Source: Candidatus Ruminococcus avistercoris
Lineage (GTDB): Bacteria; Bacillota; Clostridia; Lachnospirales; Lachnospiraceae
Assembly (NCBI GenBank): GCA_019120315.1
Contig: DWVJ01000036.1
Location: 119,585 to 183,584, forward strand
Reading direction: 5' to 3'
DNA length: 64,000 nt
Shown here: piece after piece, positions 7,656 to 16,640 of the stretch
Position numbering within the stretch: position 1 is the stretch's first letter
Layout of the letters: the number at the start of each line of letters is the position of its first letter
The notes under the pieces: model-generated
Told to the model about the DNA's origin: nothing
The model's input: the letters and a program-made list of their open reading frames with translations, nothing else
Databases searched by the model: none
Made by a program: the position numbers and the translations under genes

Positions 7656-9872
7656 TTGGAAAGAAAGCGAAGAAAAAAGACGAAAAAACACGTCAGCGAC
7701 GCGTTTACAGAACGAAAACTGAACGGCATGATGAGGAAAAAGCTGGTATGGTCATTTGGTGTGGTCATACTGGCTTTAGTCGGTTTAGCCATCCGCATCA
7801 CTTATATCAACGCTACCAGCGGGGAAAAGTACAGAAGGCAGGTACTGACCCAGTCGCAGCAGCAGTATGAGAGTCGGATTATTCCTTTTAAGCGGGGAGA
7901 TATCCTGGATACCAACGGTACCATTCTGGCTACCAGTGAGAAAGTCTACAACGTGATCCTGGACTGCCGGGTGGTCAATTCCGATCCGGATTACGTGGAG
8001 CCCACAGTGGAGGCTATGGTTTCCATCCTGGGGCTGGATGAGGATCTGATCCGGGAAAAGCTGACCAGCGAGGAGACCAAATCCAGTCAGTATCAGATCG
8101 TGCAAAAGGAGTTATCTATCACAGACAAACAGGAGTTTGAAGATTACTGCGATACACAAGACAAGGAATTAAGCGACGAAGAAAAGGCAAAGAGGCAGAA
8201 TATCAAGGGCGTCTGGTTTGAAGAGAATTATCTGCGAACCTATCCCTTAAATTCCCTGGCCTGCGATGTCATCGGGTTTACTTATTCCGGAGATACGGCG
8301 GACTGGGGCATCGAGGGGTATTATTCCGACACGCTGAACGGTACCAACGGAAGGCAGTATGGATATTATAATTCCAACGCCGACGTGGAACAGACTATCA
8401 TCGAAGCCCAGGATGGCAACAGCGTGGTTTCTACGCTGGATGTCAATATCCAGGAGATAGTGGAAACCTATATCAATGAACTGCTGGAAGGCCTGTCGGG
8501 CGGGCCGGACGGCGAACAGGGAGCGGAAAATGTGGGCGTTGTGGTGATGGATCCTGATACGGGCGAAGTACTGGCCATGGCCAGCAACGATGCTTACGAT
8601 CTGAATAACCCCCGAGATCTGACGCCTTTTTACAGTCAGGAAGAGATCAACGCTATGTCCGAGGAGGATATGCTGGAAAATCTCAACAGCATCTGGAAAA
8701 ACTACTGTGTCAGCGATGCCTTTGAACCGGGTTCCACGGTGAAACCCATGACTGTGGGGGCAGGACTGGAAACCGGCGCGATTACTTATGACGATACGTT
8801 TTACTGCGGCGGATACGAAGTGGTAGCGGACCGAACCATCAAATGTTCCGTCTATCCAGGCGCCCACGAGACGCAGACGCTTTCGGAAACCATGAAAAAC
8901 TCCTGCAACTGCGCCATGATGCAGATTGCGGAGAGCATGGGTGTCGGGGAATTCGTGGATTATCAGCTGAACGTGTTTAATTTTGGAAGCAAAACCGGTA
9001 TCGACCTGCCTGGCGAAGCCGCCGGGATTACCTACAATGATTCTTCTATGGGACAGGCCGAACTGGCCACCTGTTCCTTTGGACAGGGATTTACCTGCAC
9101 CATGATTCAGGAAGCGGCGGCCGCTTCCTCCTGTATCAACGGAGGTTATTATTACCAGCCCCATGTTGTAAAACAGGTAATTAACAGTGAAGGGGCCGTG
9201 GTGAAAAATATCGAGCCGGAGCTGCTGAAGCAGACGGTTTCCGAGGAGGTATCCTCCCATATCCGGGAATATATGGGCAGCGTGGTGGAAAGCGGCGGAA
9301 CGGGACACTATGCTAAAGTGGAAGGCTACAGCATGGGCGGTAAAACAGGTACGGCTCAAAAGCTGCCAAGAGGAAACGGCAAGTATCTGATTTCCTTCAT
9401 CGGTTTTGCGCCGCTGGATGATCCTGAAGTGGTAGTTTATGCGGTGGTGGACGAGCCCAATGTACAGAATCAGTCCACCAGTGTCTATGCCCAGTATCTG
9501 GTAAATCAGATCATGCGGGAAATCCTTCCCTATATGAATATTTTCCAGGATGAAGAAACAGACGGATATGTCAATTCCTATACCGTAGAGGAGCTTCTGG
9601 ACAGAGAGGGCGAAGTAAAAGGCTACGCCGGAGACGATGAGGACGAAGAAGAAGTCGAATCCAGTGAAGAAGCGGACGGTGAAGAAGACTCCGGTGAGGA
9701 AGAAAGTTCTTCTGAAGAGGGCGAGGATGATTCTTCCGCAGAAGAAGAGCCGTCACCGGAAGGAATTGCCGACACGGACGTGCCGGATCCGCCGGAAAAT
9801 GACGAGGAGATCACCGGAGGGGACACGGCCACGGACGACGGTATTACCAATGAAGAAGCTGGTCTGGAATGA
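7656..9872 (+). CDS. Class B penicillin-binding protein (FtsI/SpoVD type) with acidic C-terminal tail
   Basis: Transpeptidase that crosslinks peptidoglycan at the septum or in the spore cortex. A basic N-terminus and one membrane anchor (about residues 27-47) precede a dimerisation domain and the transpeptidase domain. Active-site motifs are STVK (Ser about 360), SCN (Ser about 416) and KTGT (Lys about 563). There is no PASTA domain. The last 90 or so residues are instead a low-complexity Glu/Asp/Ser tail. The start is TTG 7656 behind AGGTGTG. FtsI and SpoVD cannot be separated from sequence alone, since a second class B PBP follows directly. Confidence 0.9.
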   Translation: MERKRRKKTKKHVSDAFTERKLNGMMRKKLVWSFGVVILALVGLAIRITYINATSGEKYRRQVLTQSQQQYESRIIPFKRGDILDTNGTILATSEKVYNVILDCRVVNSDPDYVEPTVEAMVSILGLDEDLIREKLTSEETKSSQYQIVQKELSITDKQEFEDYCDTQDKELSDEEKAKRQNIKGVWFEENYLRTYPLNSLACDVIGFTYSGDTADWGIEGYYSDTLNGTNGRQYGYYNSNADVEQTIIEAQDGNSVVSTLDVNIQEIVETYINELLEGLSGGPDGEQGAENVGVVVMDPDTGEVLAMASNDAYDLNNPRDLTPFYSQEEINAMSEEDMLENLNSIWKNYCVSDAFEPGSTVKPMTVGAGLETGAITYDDTFYCGGYEVVADRTIKCSVYPGAHETQTLSETMKNSCNCAMMQIAESMGVGEFVDYQLNVFNFGSKTGIDLPGEAAGITYNDSSMGQAELATCSFGQGFTCTMIQEAAAASSCINGGYYYQPHVVKQVINSEGAVVKNIEPELLKQTVSEEVSSHIREYMGSVVESGGTGHYAKVEGYSMGGKTGTAQKLPRGNGKYLISFIGFAPLDDPEVVVYAVVDEPNVQNQSTSVYAQYLVNQIMREILPYMNIFQDEETDGYVNSYTVEELLDREGEVKGYAGDDEDEEEVESSEEADGEEDSGEEESSSEEGEDDSSAEEEPSPEGIADTDVPDPPENDEEITGGDTATDDGITNEEAGLE

Positions 9873-9916
9873 GAAAAAAGAGGAGACTGACAGGAAACTG
9901 CCGGTCTCTTTTTTGG
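9873..9916 (+). terminator. Hairpin with GAAA loop and T run between the two PBP genes
   Basis: The arms GAGACTGACAG and CTGCCGGTCTC pair around a GAAA loop. Flanking A and T runs extend the stem, and TTTTTT follows at about 9909-9914. It may be a partial terminator inside the cluster that lowers expression of the downstream genes. Confidence 0.65.
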
Positions 9917-9971
9917 TATAAAACGCAGAGAAAATCCATAGAGTATAGCGATATAAGAACGGGAGTTTCCT

Positions 9972-11717
9972 GTGAAAAGAAACAAGACATATAATAAGAA
10001 GAAAACGGTGATCGTGTTTGCCGTCTGCATGGTCATGCTGGCCGGCCTGGCCGGCCGGATTTTCTATCTGATGGTGATACGGTCGGAATATTATACACAG
10101 AAAGCGGATGATCTGCATGAGCGGGAGCGGAAAATCAAGGCGGCCAGGGGAAAGATTATCGACCGCAGCGGGGTGGTATTGGCGGACAACAGATCCGTCT
10201 GCACTATTTCTGTGATTCACAGCCAGATCAAAGAGCCCAAAAAAGTGATCGATATGTTGGTAAAGGAATTGGAGTTATCTCCCCAGGAGGCCCGTGAGCG
10301 GGTGGAAAAGGTAAGTTCCATCGAGCGGATCAAAACCAATGTGCCCAAGGAGACGGGGGACCGGATCCGGGAATATGATCTGGATGGGGTGAAAGTGGAT
10401 GAGGATTTTAAGCGGTATTACCCCTTTGATGATCTGGCTTCCCGGGTGCTGGGATTTACAGGAGGCGATAATCAGGGGATTATCGGGCTGGAAGTGCAGT
10501 ATGATTCCATATTGGAGGGGATCAACGGCAGGATTCTCACCACCACGGACGCCCGCGGCGTGGAAGTGGGGGAAATCGGAGAGAGCCGGGTGGAACCGGT
10601 GGCCGGCTATAATCTGCATATCAGCATGGATTATAATATACAGCGGTACGTGCAGCAGGAGGCCCAAAAAGTAATGGAAGAAAAGCAGGCGGATCAGGTG
10701 TCCATTCTGCTGATGAATCCGCAAAACGGAGAAATCTACGCCATGGCGAACGTACCGGAGTTTTCTCTCAACGATCCTTTCACACTGCCGGAAGGGACGG
10801 AAACAGAGGGCAGGACGGCAAAAGAAATTCAGGATATGAGAAATCAGATGTGGAGAAACCTGTGCATCAACGATACGTATGAGCCCGGAAGCACCTTTAA
10901 AATCATCACGGCGGCGGCAGGACTGGAGGCGGAGGTGGTTTCCGTCGACGATACTTTCTCCTGCCCCGGATACCGGGTAGTGGAAGACAGAAGGATTCAT
11001 TGCCACAAACGGACCGGACACGGGGCGGAAACTTTTGTGGAAGGCGCAAAAAACTCCTGTAATCCTGTTTTTATCGATGTGGGGCTGCGGCTGGGGGTGG
11101 ATCGGTTTTACCGCTATTTTCAGGATTTTGGCCTGATGCGGGAAACGGGCATTGATCTGCCGGGGGAGGCGTCCACCATCATGCATCAGAAAGAAAATAT
11201 CGGTCAGGTGGAACTGGCCACCATGTCTTTTGGACAGTCCTTTCAGATTACGCCTATTCAGCTGGCCGTGACGGTATCCTCCATTATCAACGGAGGCGTA
11301 CGGATCACTCCCCATTTCGGCGTGGAAGTCAGAGACGATGAGGGACAGCTGATTGATACACTGGAGTATGAGAGTAAGGAGGGCATCGTTTCCGAAGAAA
11401 CCTCCAGGACCATGAATACGATCCTGGAAAAAGTAGTCTCGGAAGGGTCGGGAAAAAACGCTTACATCGAAGGATATGATATCGGCGGAAAGACCGCCAC
11501 CTCACAGACACTGCCAAGAAGTGCCAACCGCTATATTTCCTCTTTCCTTGGATTTGCTCCGGCAAAGGATCCGCAGGTGCTGGGAATCTGTATCATCTAC
11601 GATCCCCAGGGAGTCTATTACGGCGGCACCATCGCGGCTCCGGTGATGCAGCGGGTTTTTGAAAATGTGCTGCCTTATCTGAAGATTGATCTGAAGATTG
11701 AAAAGCAAAACGGTTGA
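9972..11717 (+). CDS. Second class B penicillin-binding protein, with KTA in place of KTG
   Basis: The 581-residue transpeptidase has one N-terminal membrane segment (about residues 12-32), a dimerisation domain, and a transpeptidase domain with STFK (Ser about 307) and SCN (Ser about 362). The third motif reads Lys-Thr-Ala-Thr-Ser at about 507-511, where class B PBPs usually have Lys-Thr-Gly. There is no PASTA domain and no acidic tail. GTG 9972 follows GGGAG. One of the two adjacent PBPs is presumably the divisome enzyme and the other the spore-cortex enzyme SpoVD; which is which is not clear from sequence. Confidence 0.9.
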   Translation: MKRNKTYNKKKTVIVFAVCMVMLAGLAGRIFYLMVIRSEYYTQKADDLHERERKIKAARGKIIDRSGVVLADNRSVCTISVIHSQIKEPKKVIDMLVKELELSPQEARERVEKVSSIERIKTNVPKETGDRIREYDLDGVKVDEDFKRYYPFDDLASRVLGFTGGDNQGIIGLEVQYDSILEGINGRILTTTDARGVEVGEIGESRVEPVAGYNLHISMDYNIQRYVQQEAQKVMEEKQADQVSILLMNPQNGEIYAMANVPEFSLNDPFTLPEGTETEGRTAKEIQDMRNQMWRNLCINDTYEPGSTFKIITAAAGLEAEVVSVDDTFSCPGYRVVEDRRIHCHKRTGHGAETFVEGAKNSCNPVFIDVGLRLGVDRFYRYFQDFGLMRETGIDLPGEASTIMHQKENIGQVELATMSFGQSFQITPIQLAVTVSSIINGGVRITPHFGVEVRDDEGQLIDTLEYESKEGIVSEETSRTMNTILEKVVSEGSGKNAYIEGYDIGGKTATSQTLPRSANRYISSFLGFAPAKDPQVLGICIIYDPQGVYYGGTIAAPVMQRVFENVLPYLKIDLKIEKQNG

Positions 11718-11776
11718 TTATTAATAGAAAAAGCTATATACTGGGGAAGTACCAAAGAATAAAAATGAGGTGGATT

Positions 11777-12733
11777 ATGGATTTTAAAGTAGTGATTCCG
11801 GTTATTATTTCATTTGCGATCAGCGTGGCGCTGGCGCCTTTCATCATTCCTTTTCTGCGCCGGTTGAAAGTGGGGCAGACGGAACGGGTGGACGGCGTAC
11901 AGTCCCATCTGAAAAAGGCGGGGACACCCACCATGGGCGGACTGATCTTTCTGATTGCAACTGCGGTAACTTCTCTGTTTTACGTAAAGGACTATCCCAA
12001 CGTGATACCGATCCTGTTTCTGACGCTGGGATTTGGCCTGATCGGTTTTCTGGATGATTATCTGAAAGTTGTGCTGAAACGTTCGGATGGGCTGATGCCC
12101 ATGCAGAAAATGTTTCTTCAGATCATTGTCACGGGGATTTTTGCCGTGTATATGATTCTGTTTACCGATGTGGAACTGACGCTTCTGGTACCTTTCAGCG
12201 GCGGATATTATCTGGATATCGGCTGGGTGGCGGTTCCTTTGCTGTTTTTTGCAGTGATCGGCACGGTAAACGGAGTGAATTTCACCGACGGACTGGACGG
12301 GCTGGCCTCCAGCGTGACGGTGATGGTAGCCACGTTTTTTACAGTGGTGGCCATCGGCAGCCACAGCGGAATCGAACCGATTACCTGCGCTGTGGTGGGC
12401 AGTCTGATGGGCTTTTTGCTGTTTAACGTATTTCCGGCCAGAGTGTTTATGGGGGATACCGGTTCGCTGGCCCTTGGCGGATTTGTGGCCGGGACAGCCT
12501 ATATGCTGCAGATGCCGCTTTTCCTGCTGATCGTGGGACTGGTTTATCTGGTGGAAGTGGCGTCCGTGATTATTCAGGTTACCTATTTCAAGAAGACGGG
12601 CGGAAAGCGCATTTTCAAAATGGCGCCTATTCATCACCATTTTGAACTGTGCGGGTGGTCAGAGACACGGGTAGTGGCTGTTTTTTCCATTATCACAGCT
12701 ATCCTGTGCATGATTGCACTGCTGGCAATATAG
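11777..12733 (+). CDS. mraY: Phospho-N-acetylmuramoyl-pentapeptide transferase
   Basis: Integral membrane enzyme that makes lipid I from UDP-MurNAc-pentapeptide and undecaprenyl phosphate. It has about 318 residues and roughly ten hydrophobic segments. Signature motifs are TPTMGG, the DD pair in GFLDDYLKV, NFTDGLDGLA, FMGDTGS and the histidine motif APIHHHFE near the C-terminus. I chose ATG 11777 with GAGGTGG just upstream. The frame continues back to 11714, overlapping the PBP stop, but those residues are not family-like. Confidence 0.95.
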   Translation: MDFKVVIPVIISFAISVALAPFIIPFLRRLKVGQTERVDGVQSHLKKAGTPTMGGLIFLIATAVTSLFYVKDYPNVIPILFLTLGFGLIGFLDDYLKVVLKRSDGLMPMQKMFLQIIVTGIFAVYMILFTDVELTLLVPFSGGYYLDIGWVAVPLLFFAVIGTVNGVNFTDGLDGLASSVTVMVATFFTVVAIGSHSGIEPITCAVVGSLMGFLLFNVFPARVFMGDTGSLALGGFVAGTAYMLQMPLFLLIVGLVYLVEVASVIIQVTYFKKTGGKRIFKMAPIHHHFELCGWSETRVVAVFSIITAILCMIALLAI

Positions 12734-12751
12734 AAGAGGGAGTAAATAAGG

Positions 12752-14113
12752 ATGAAGCTGACAGGGAAAAAAGTACTGGTATTTGGCGCCGGGATCAGCG
12801 GCATCGGCGCGGCGGATCTGCTGTGCCAGGTACAGGCGGTACCGGTGATTTATGATGGAAATGAAAAACTGACGGAGGAAGAGGTGCTGGCGAAGCTGCA
12901 GAATCCATCCGGCGCGTCTGCGGTTCTGGGAGAACTGCCGGACAGCCTGTTGGATCAGGTGGAACTGGCAGTGTTAAGTCCCGGGGTGCCGACGGATCTG
13001 GAAGAGGTCAAAAGGATCCGGGCCAAAGGGATTCCAGTCTGGGGAGAAGTGGAACTGGCCTGGCAGATGGGAAAAGGAAAGGTAATGGCCATCACGGGCA
13101 CCAATGGCAAGACCACCACGACGGCGCTGACGGGACAGATTATGAAGGACTATTTTCCGGATGTGTACATAGTGGGAAATATCGGAACGCCTTATACCTC
13201 CTGCGCGCTGAAGATGACACAGGATACGGTTACAGTGGCGGAGATCAGCAGTTTTCAGCTGGAGACGATCCAGGAGTTTGCTCCCCGGGTGAGCGCCATT
13301 CTCAACATCACGGAGGATCATCTGAACCGGCATCATACCATGGAAGAATATATCCGGGTGAAGGAGCTGATCACCTGCAATCAGGGGAAAGAGGATGTCT
13401 GTGTGCTGAATTATGAAGATCCGGTGCTCAGACAGTTTGGAGAAGAGCAAAAAGAACGAATCGGCATCACCTACTTTTCCAGTCTGCGGGAACTGCCCCA
13501 GGGCGTATTCCTGCGGGGCAGCCAGATTATCCTCAGGGAGAACGGGAAAGAGACGGCGGTGACAGATACGGGCAGTCTGAAGATTTTGGGACGCCATAAT
13601 CATGAGAATGTGATGGCGGCCATCGCCATCGCCCGGGCGGCAGGAGTGCCGGTGGAGAGAATTAAAAAGACGGTGGAGAATTTCCGCGCCGTGCCCCACC
13701 GGATCGAATATGTGACGGAGAAAAACGGCGTGGTTTATTATAATGATTCCAAGGGAACCAATCCGGATGCAGCCATCAAAGGCATCCAGGCCATGGACAG
13801 GCCTACCCTGCTGATCGGCGGCGGATATGACAAGCAGTCGGAGTACACCGAATGGATTAATTCCTTTGACGGAAAGGTGCGCTGCCTGGTGCTGATCGGA
13901 CAGACCAGAGAAAAGATTCAGGAGGCGGCAAAAGCCTGCGGATTCACGGACACCATTTTGGCTGATTCCCTGGAGGAGGCGGTAAAAATCTGTGCCGCGA
14001 AGGCTAAGCCGGGAGACGCGGTTCTTTTGTCTCCGGCCTGTGCCAGCTGGGGACAGTTTGATAATTATGAACAAAGAGGCGATAAATTTAAAGAGTATGT
14101 AAATCGCCTGTAG
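12752..14113 (+). CDS. murD: UDP-N-acetylmuramoyl-L-alanine--D-glutamate ligase
   Basis: ATP-dependent cytoplasmic ligase that adds D-glutamate to UDP-MurNAc-L-Ala. At 453 residues it has the three Mur-ligase domains: an N-terminal Rossmann fold (VLVFGAGISGIGAA), the central ATPase with the P-loop GTNGKTTTT, NITEDHLNRH, and the C-terminal domain with NDSKGTNPDA. Length is normal. It follows mraY by 18 bp and ends at a strong terminator. Confidence 0.95.
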   Translation: MKLTGKKVLVFGAGISGIGAADLLCQVQAVPVIYDGNEKLTEEEVLAKLQNPSGASAVLGELPDSLLDQVELAVLSPGVPTDLEEVKRIRAKGIPVWGEVELAWQMGKGKVMAITGTNGKTTTTALTGQIMKDYFPDVYIVGNIGTPYTSCALKMTQDTVTVAEISSFQLETIQEFAPRVSAILNITEDHLNRHHTMEEYIRVKELITCNQGKEDVCVLNYEDPVLRQFGEEQKERIGITYFSSLRELPQGVFLRGSQIILRENGKETAVTDTGSLKILGRHNHENVMAAIAIARAAGVPVERIKKTVENFRAVPHRIEYVTEKNGVVYYNDSKGTNPDAAIKGIQAMDRPTLLIGGGYDKQSEYTEWINSFDGKVRCLVLIGQTREKIQEAAKACGFTDTILADSLEEAVKICAAKAKPGDAVLLSPACASWGQFDNYEQRGDKFKEYVNRL

Positions 14114-14119
14114 AACAGG

Positions 14120-14146
14120 AAAGAGGATCGGAAAGATCCTCTTTTT
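14120..14146 (+). terminator. Intrinsic terminator after murD
   Basis: The 10-bp arms AAAGAGGATC (14120-14129) and GATCCTCTTT (14135-14144) pair perfectly around GGAAA and run into T's. It may attenuate transcription between murD and ftsW. Confidence 0.85.
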
Positions 14147-14233
14147 GTCATCCGTCCGGGATTTGGGCAGCATGTGACATAAACGGGATGGTTTCCCACA
14201 TAGATTAAAAGAAAAAAGGACCGGTCAGAAGCA

Positions 14234-15328
14234 ATGAAAAAAGAGCGAGGGGGGATGACGGACAGGACGCTGGCGCTGCTGGTCGTCCTGCTGGCAGCGG
14301 CTGGCCTGGCGCTGCTGTACAGTACCAGTATGTACAACGGACGGGTCCGTTTTCAGGATCCTGCTTATTACTTTAAAAAACAGCTGTTTGCCACGGCGTT
14401 GGGTTTCCTGGTCTGCTATATGGTTTCGCATATGGATTACCATGTGATGATCCGGTTCGCGCCGCCTCTGTATGGGATTTCTCTGCTGCTTAGCGTGGCG
14501 GTGCTGCTGTTTGGAGATGCTTACAACGGGTCCAGACGGTGGCTGTCTTTGGGGTCCCTTTCCTTTCAGCCGTCGGAGTTTGCCAAAGTGGCGGTGATCC
14601 TGCTGCTGGCCTGGCATATCAACCGCTGCCAAAGCGGCATGGACAGTCTGATATTTATGATAAAAACCATGGCGCTGGTTTTGCCGGTGGTGGGACTGGT
14701 GGGAACCAATAATTTAAGTACGGCGGTGATCATCCTTGGCATTGCAGTGATTCTGATTTTTGTGGCCAGTCCCGGATATCGGAAATTCATCGGCATGGGG
14801 GCGGCCGGCATCGGCTTTCTGGCGATTTTTCTGTCTATGGAGAGTTACCGGCTGGAACGTCTGGCGGTTTGGCGAAACCCGGAAGAGCATGAAAAAGGCT
14901 TTCAGACCATACAGGGGCTATATGCCATCGGAAGCGGAGGAATCTTTGGCAGAGGGCTGGGCAGCAGTCTGCAAAAGCTGGGATTTGTTCCGGAAGCACA
15001 AAATGACATGATTTTTTCCATTGTCTGTGAGGAGACGGGTCTGGTGGGCGCGTTGCTGCTGATGACGCTGTTTGCGCTGCTGATCTGGCGGCTGATGGTG
15101 ACGGCGGTTCATGCTCCGGATCTGCAGGGCGCCATGATCGCGGCGGGCATCATGGGGCATATGGCCATACAGGTAATCCTGAATATCGCTGTGGTGACCA
15201 ACACCATCCCCAACACTGGGATTACCCTGCCTTTTATCAGCTACGGAGGCACTTCTGTTTTGTTTTTGCTGGGAGAGATGGGGCTGGCTCTTGCGGTGAG
15301 CCGCTGGGAAAAGCAGGAATTTCTGTAG
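14234..15328 (+). CDS. ftsW: SEDS-family peptidoglycan glycosyltransferase FtsW
   Basis: Polytopic membrane glycosyltransferase that polymerises lipid II at the septum together with a class B PBP. The 364 residues hold about ten hydrophobic segments. SEDS hallmarks include SRRWLSLGSLSFQPSEFAK, FVPEAQNDMIF and the closing PNTGITLPFISYGGTS. ATG 14234 has AAAGGA at moderate distance; ATG 14255 is an alternative whose G-rich site is too close. FtsW rather than RodA is preferred because the gene sits in the division cluster. murG, which commonly follows ftsW, is missing here. Confidence 0.92.
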   Translation: MKKERGGMTDRTLALLVVLLAAAGLALLYSTSMYNGRVRFQDPAYYFKKQLFATALGFLVCYMVSHMDYHVMIRFAPPLYGISLLLSVAVLLFGDAYNGSRRWLSLGSLSFQPSEFAKVAVILLLAWHINRCQSGMDSLIFMIKTMALVLPVVGLVGTNNLSTAVIILGIAVILIFVASPGYRKFIGMGAAGIGFLAIFLSMESYRLERLAVWRNPEEHEKGFQTIQGLYAIGSGGIFGRGLGSSLQKLGFVPEAQNDMIFSIVCEETGLVGALLLMTLFALLIWRLMVTAVHAPDLQGAMIAAGIMGHMAIQVILNIAVVTNTIPNTGITLPFISYGGTSVLFLLGEMGLALAVSRWEKQEFL

Positions 15329-15386
15329 CAAAACCTGTGTTTTTTGAATATGATAGGTTATAAGTGAATATTTGGGAGTGTGCCAG

Positions 15387-16640
15387 GTGGATAGAATTCG
15401 AGTGGAAGGCGGAAGGGCGCTTTGCGGGTCAGTGTACATACAGGGCTCCAAGAACGCGGCGCTGCCGGTGATGGCGGCTGCGGTTTTACATAGAGGGATT
15501 ACGGTTCTGAAAAACTGTCCCTGTATTACGGATGTCAGCGATATGGAGCGGATTCTGGAAAGTCTGGGAGCCAGAACGATGAGGCGGGGGCATGTTCTTA
15601 CTCTGGATTGCAGAGATATCCATGGTTTTTGCGTTCCTCTGGAATACGGCCGGCGTATGCGTTCTTCCGTGATTCTGATGGGAAGCCTTCTGGGACGCCG
15701 GGGAAAAGTCACGGTTCCCTATCCGGGCGGCTGTACCATAGGACGGCGGCCGGTGGATCTTCATCTGAAAATTTTCAAGAAGATGGGGATTTATGTGGAG
15801 GAGAGGAGGGGAATGCTCCACGCCAGCTGTCGGGAAATACAGCCGACAGAGCATCGGTTTCCCTTTTGCAGCGTGGGCGCCACGGAAAATGCGATTCTGG
15901 CAGCTGCTGCCTGCAAAGGCAGGACGGTTTTGAAAAACTGCGCGGTGGAACCGGAGGTCAAAAATCTATGTCTGTTTCTCAAAAAGATGGGGGTCAAGAT
16001 CCAGGGTACGGGGACGGACTGCCTGGTGATAGAAGGGGGAAGTCAGCTCAAAGATACAGAATTTACCATTCCGTCGGATCGCATCGCTGCCGGTACGTAT
16101 CTGTTTGCCGGCGCCATCACCAGAGGGCGGGTGACGCTGCACCGTGCGCCGGTGGAAGAATTGACTTCGATTTTGCAGGTCTACGAGAAAATGGGTGGAC
16201 AATATTACCGGAACAGTGGTAAACTAGTAACGGACAGTCGGCGGATCCGATATCCTGTTCCATATCTGGAAACCGAAGCGTATCCGGGATTCCCCACGGA
16301 TATGCAGTCTGTCCTGATGAGCGTGCTGGCTACCGTAAAGGGAGACAGCGTGATACGAGAACAGATTTTTGAAGAACGGTTTAAAATTGTATCCCCGCTG
16401 AACCGCATGGGGGCCAGGATCCTGGTGGATGGCCGCGATGCGCTGATTCACGGCACATCTGCGCTGAAAGGACAGCACGTGTTTGCCGAGGAACTGCGGG
16501 GAGGGGCGGCGCTGGTCCTTGCCGGGCTGGCCGCCGACGGCGTCACCGTTATCGAGAATCCGCATTTCATCAGAAGAGGATATGAAAATTTCTGTGAAAA
16601 TCTGGCGGCACTCGGAGGGAAAATTACTGTTGATAGATAA
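15387..16640 (+). CDS. murA: UDP-N-acetylglucosamine 1-carboxyvinyltransferase
   Basis: First committed enzyme of peptidoglycan synthesis; transfers enolpyruvate from PEP to UDP-GlcNAc. The 417-residue product has two pseudo-repeats of the inside-out alpha/beta barrel. GSKNAALP stands near the N-terminus. The catalytic cysteine in PGGCTIGRRP is about residue 116, the position modified by fosfomycin in the family. GTG 15387 has GGGAG eight bases upstream; the TTG at 15372 is not favoured. It lies between ftsW and ftsQ, as in many clostridia, and its end overlaps the proposed ftsQ start. Confidence 0.93.
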   Translation: MDRIRVEGGRALCGSVYIQGSKNAALPVMAAAVLHRGITVLKNCPCITDVSDMERILESLGARTMRRGHVLTLDCRDIHGFCVPLEYGRRMRSSVILMGSLLGRRGKVTVPYPGGCTIGRRPVDLHLKIFKKMGIYVEERRGMLHASCREIQPTEHRFPFCSVGATENAILAAAACKGRTVLKNCAVEPEVKNLCLFLKKMGVKIQGTGTDCLVIEGGSQLKDTEFTIPSDRIAAGTYLFAGAITRGRVTLHRAPVEELTSILQVYEKMGGQYYRNSGKLVTDSRRIRYPVPYLETEAYPGFPTDMQSVLMSVLATVKGDSVIREQIFEERFKIVSPLNRMGARILVDGRDALIHGTSALKGQHVFAEELRGGAALVLAGLAADGVTVIENPHFIRRGYENFCENLAALGGKITVDR

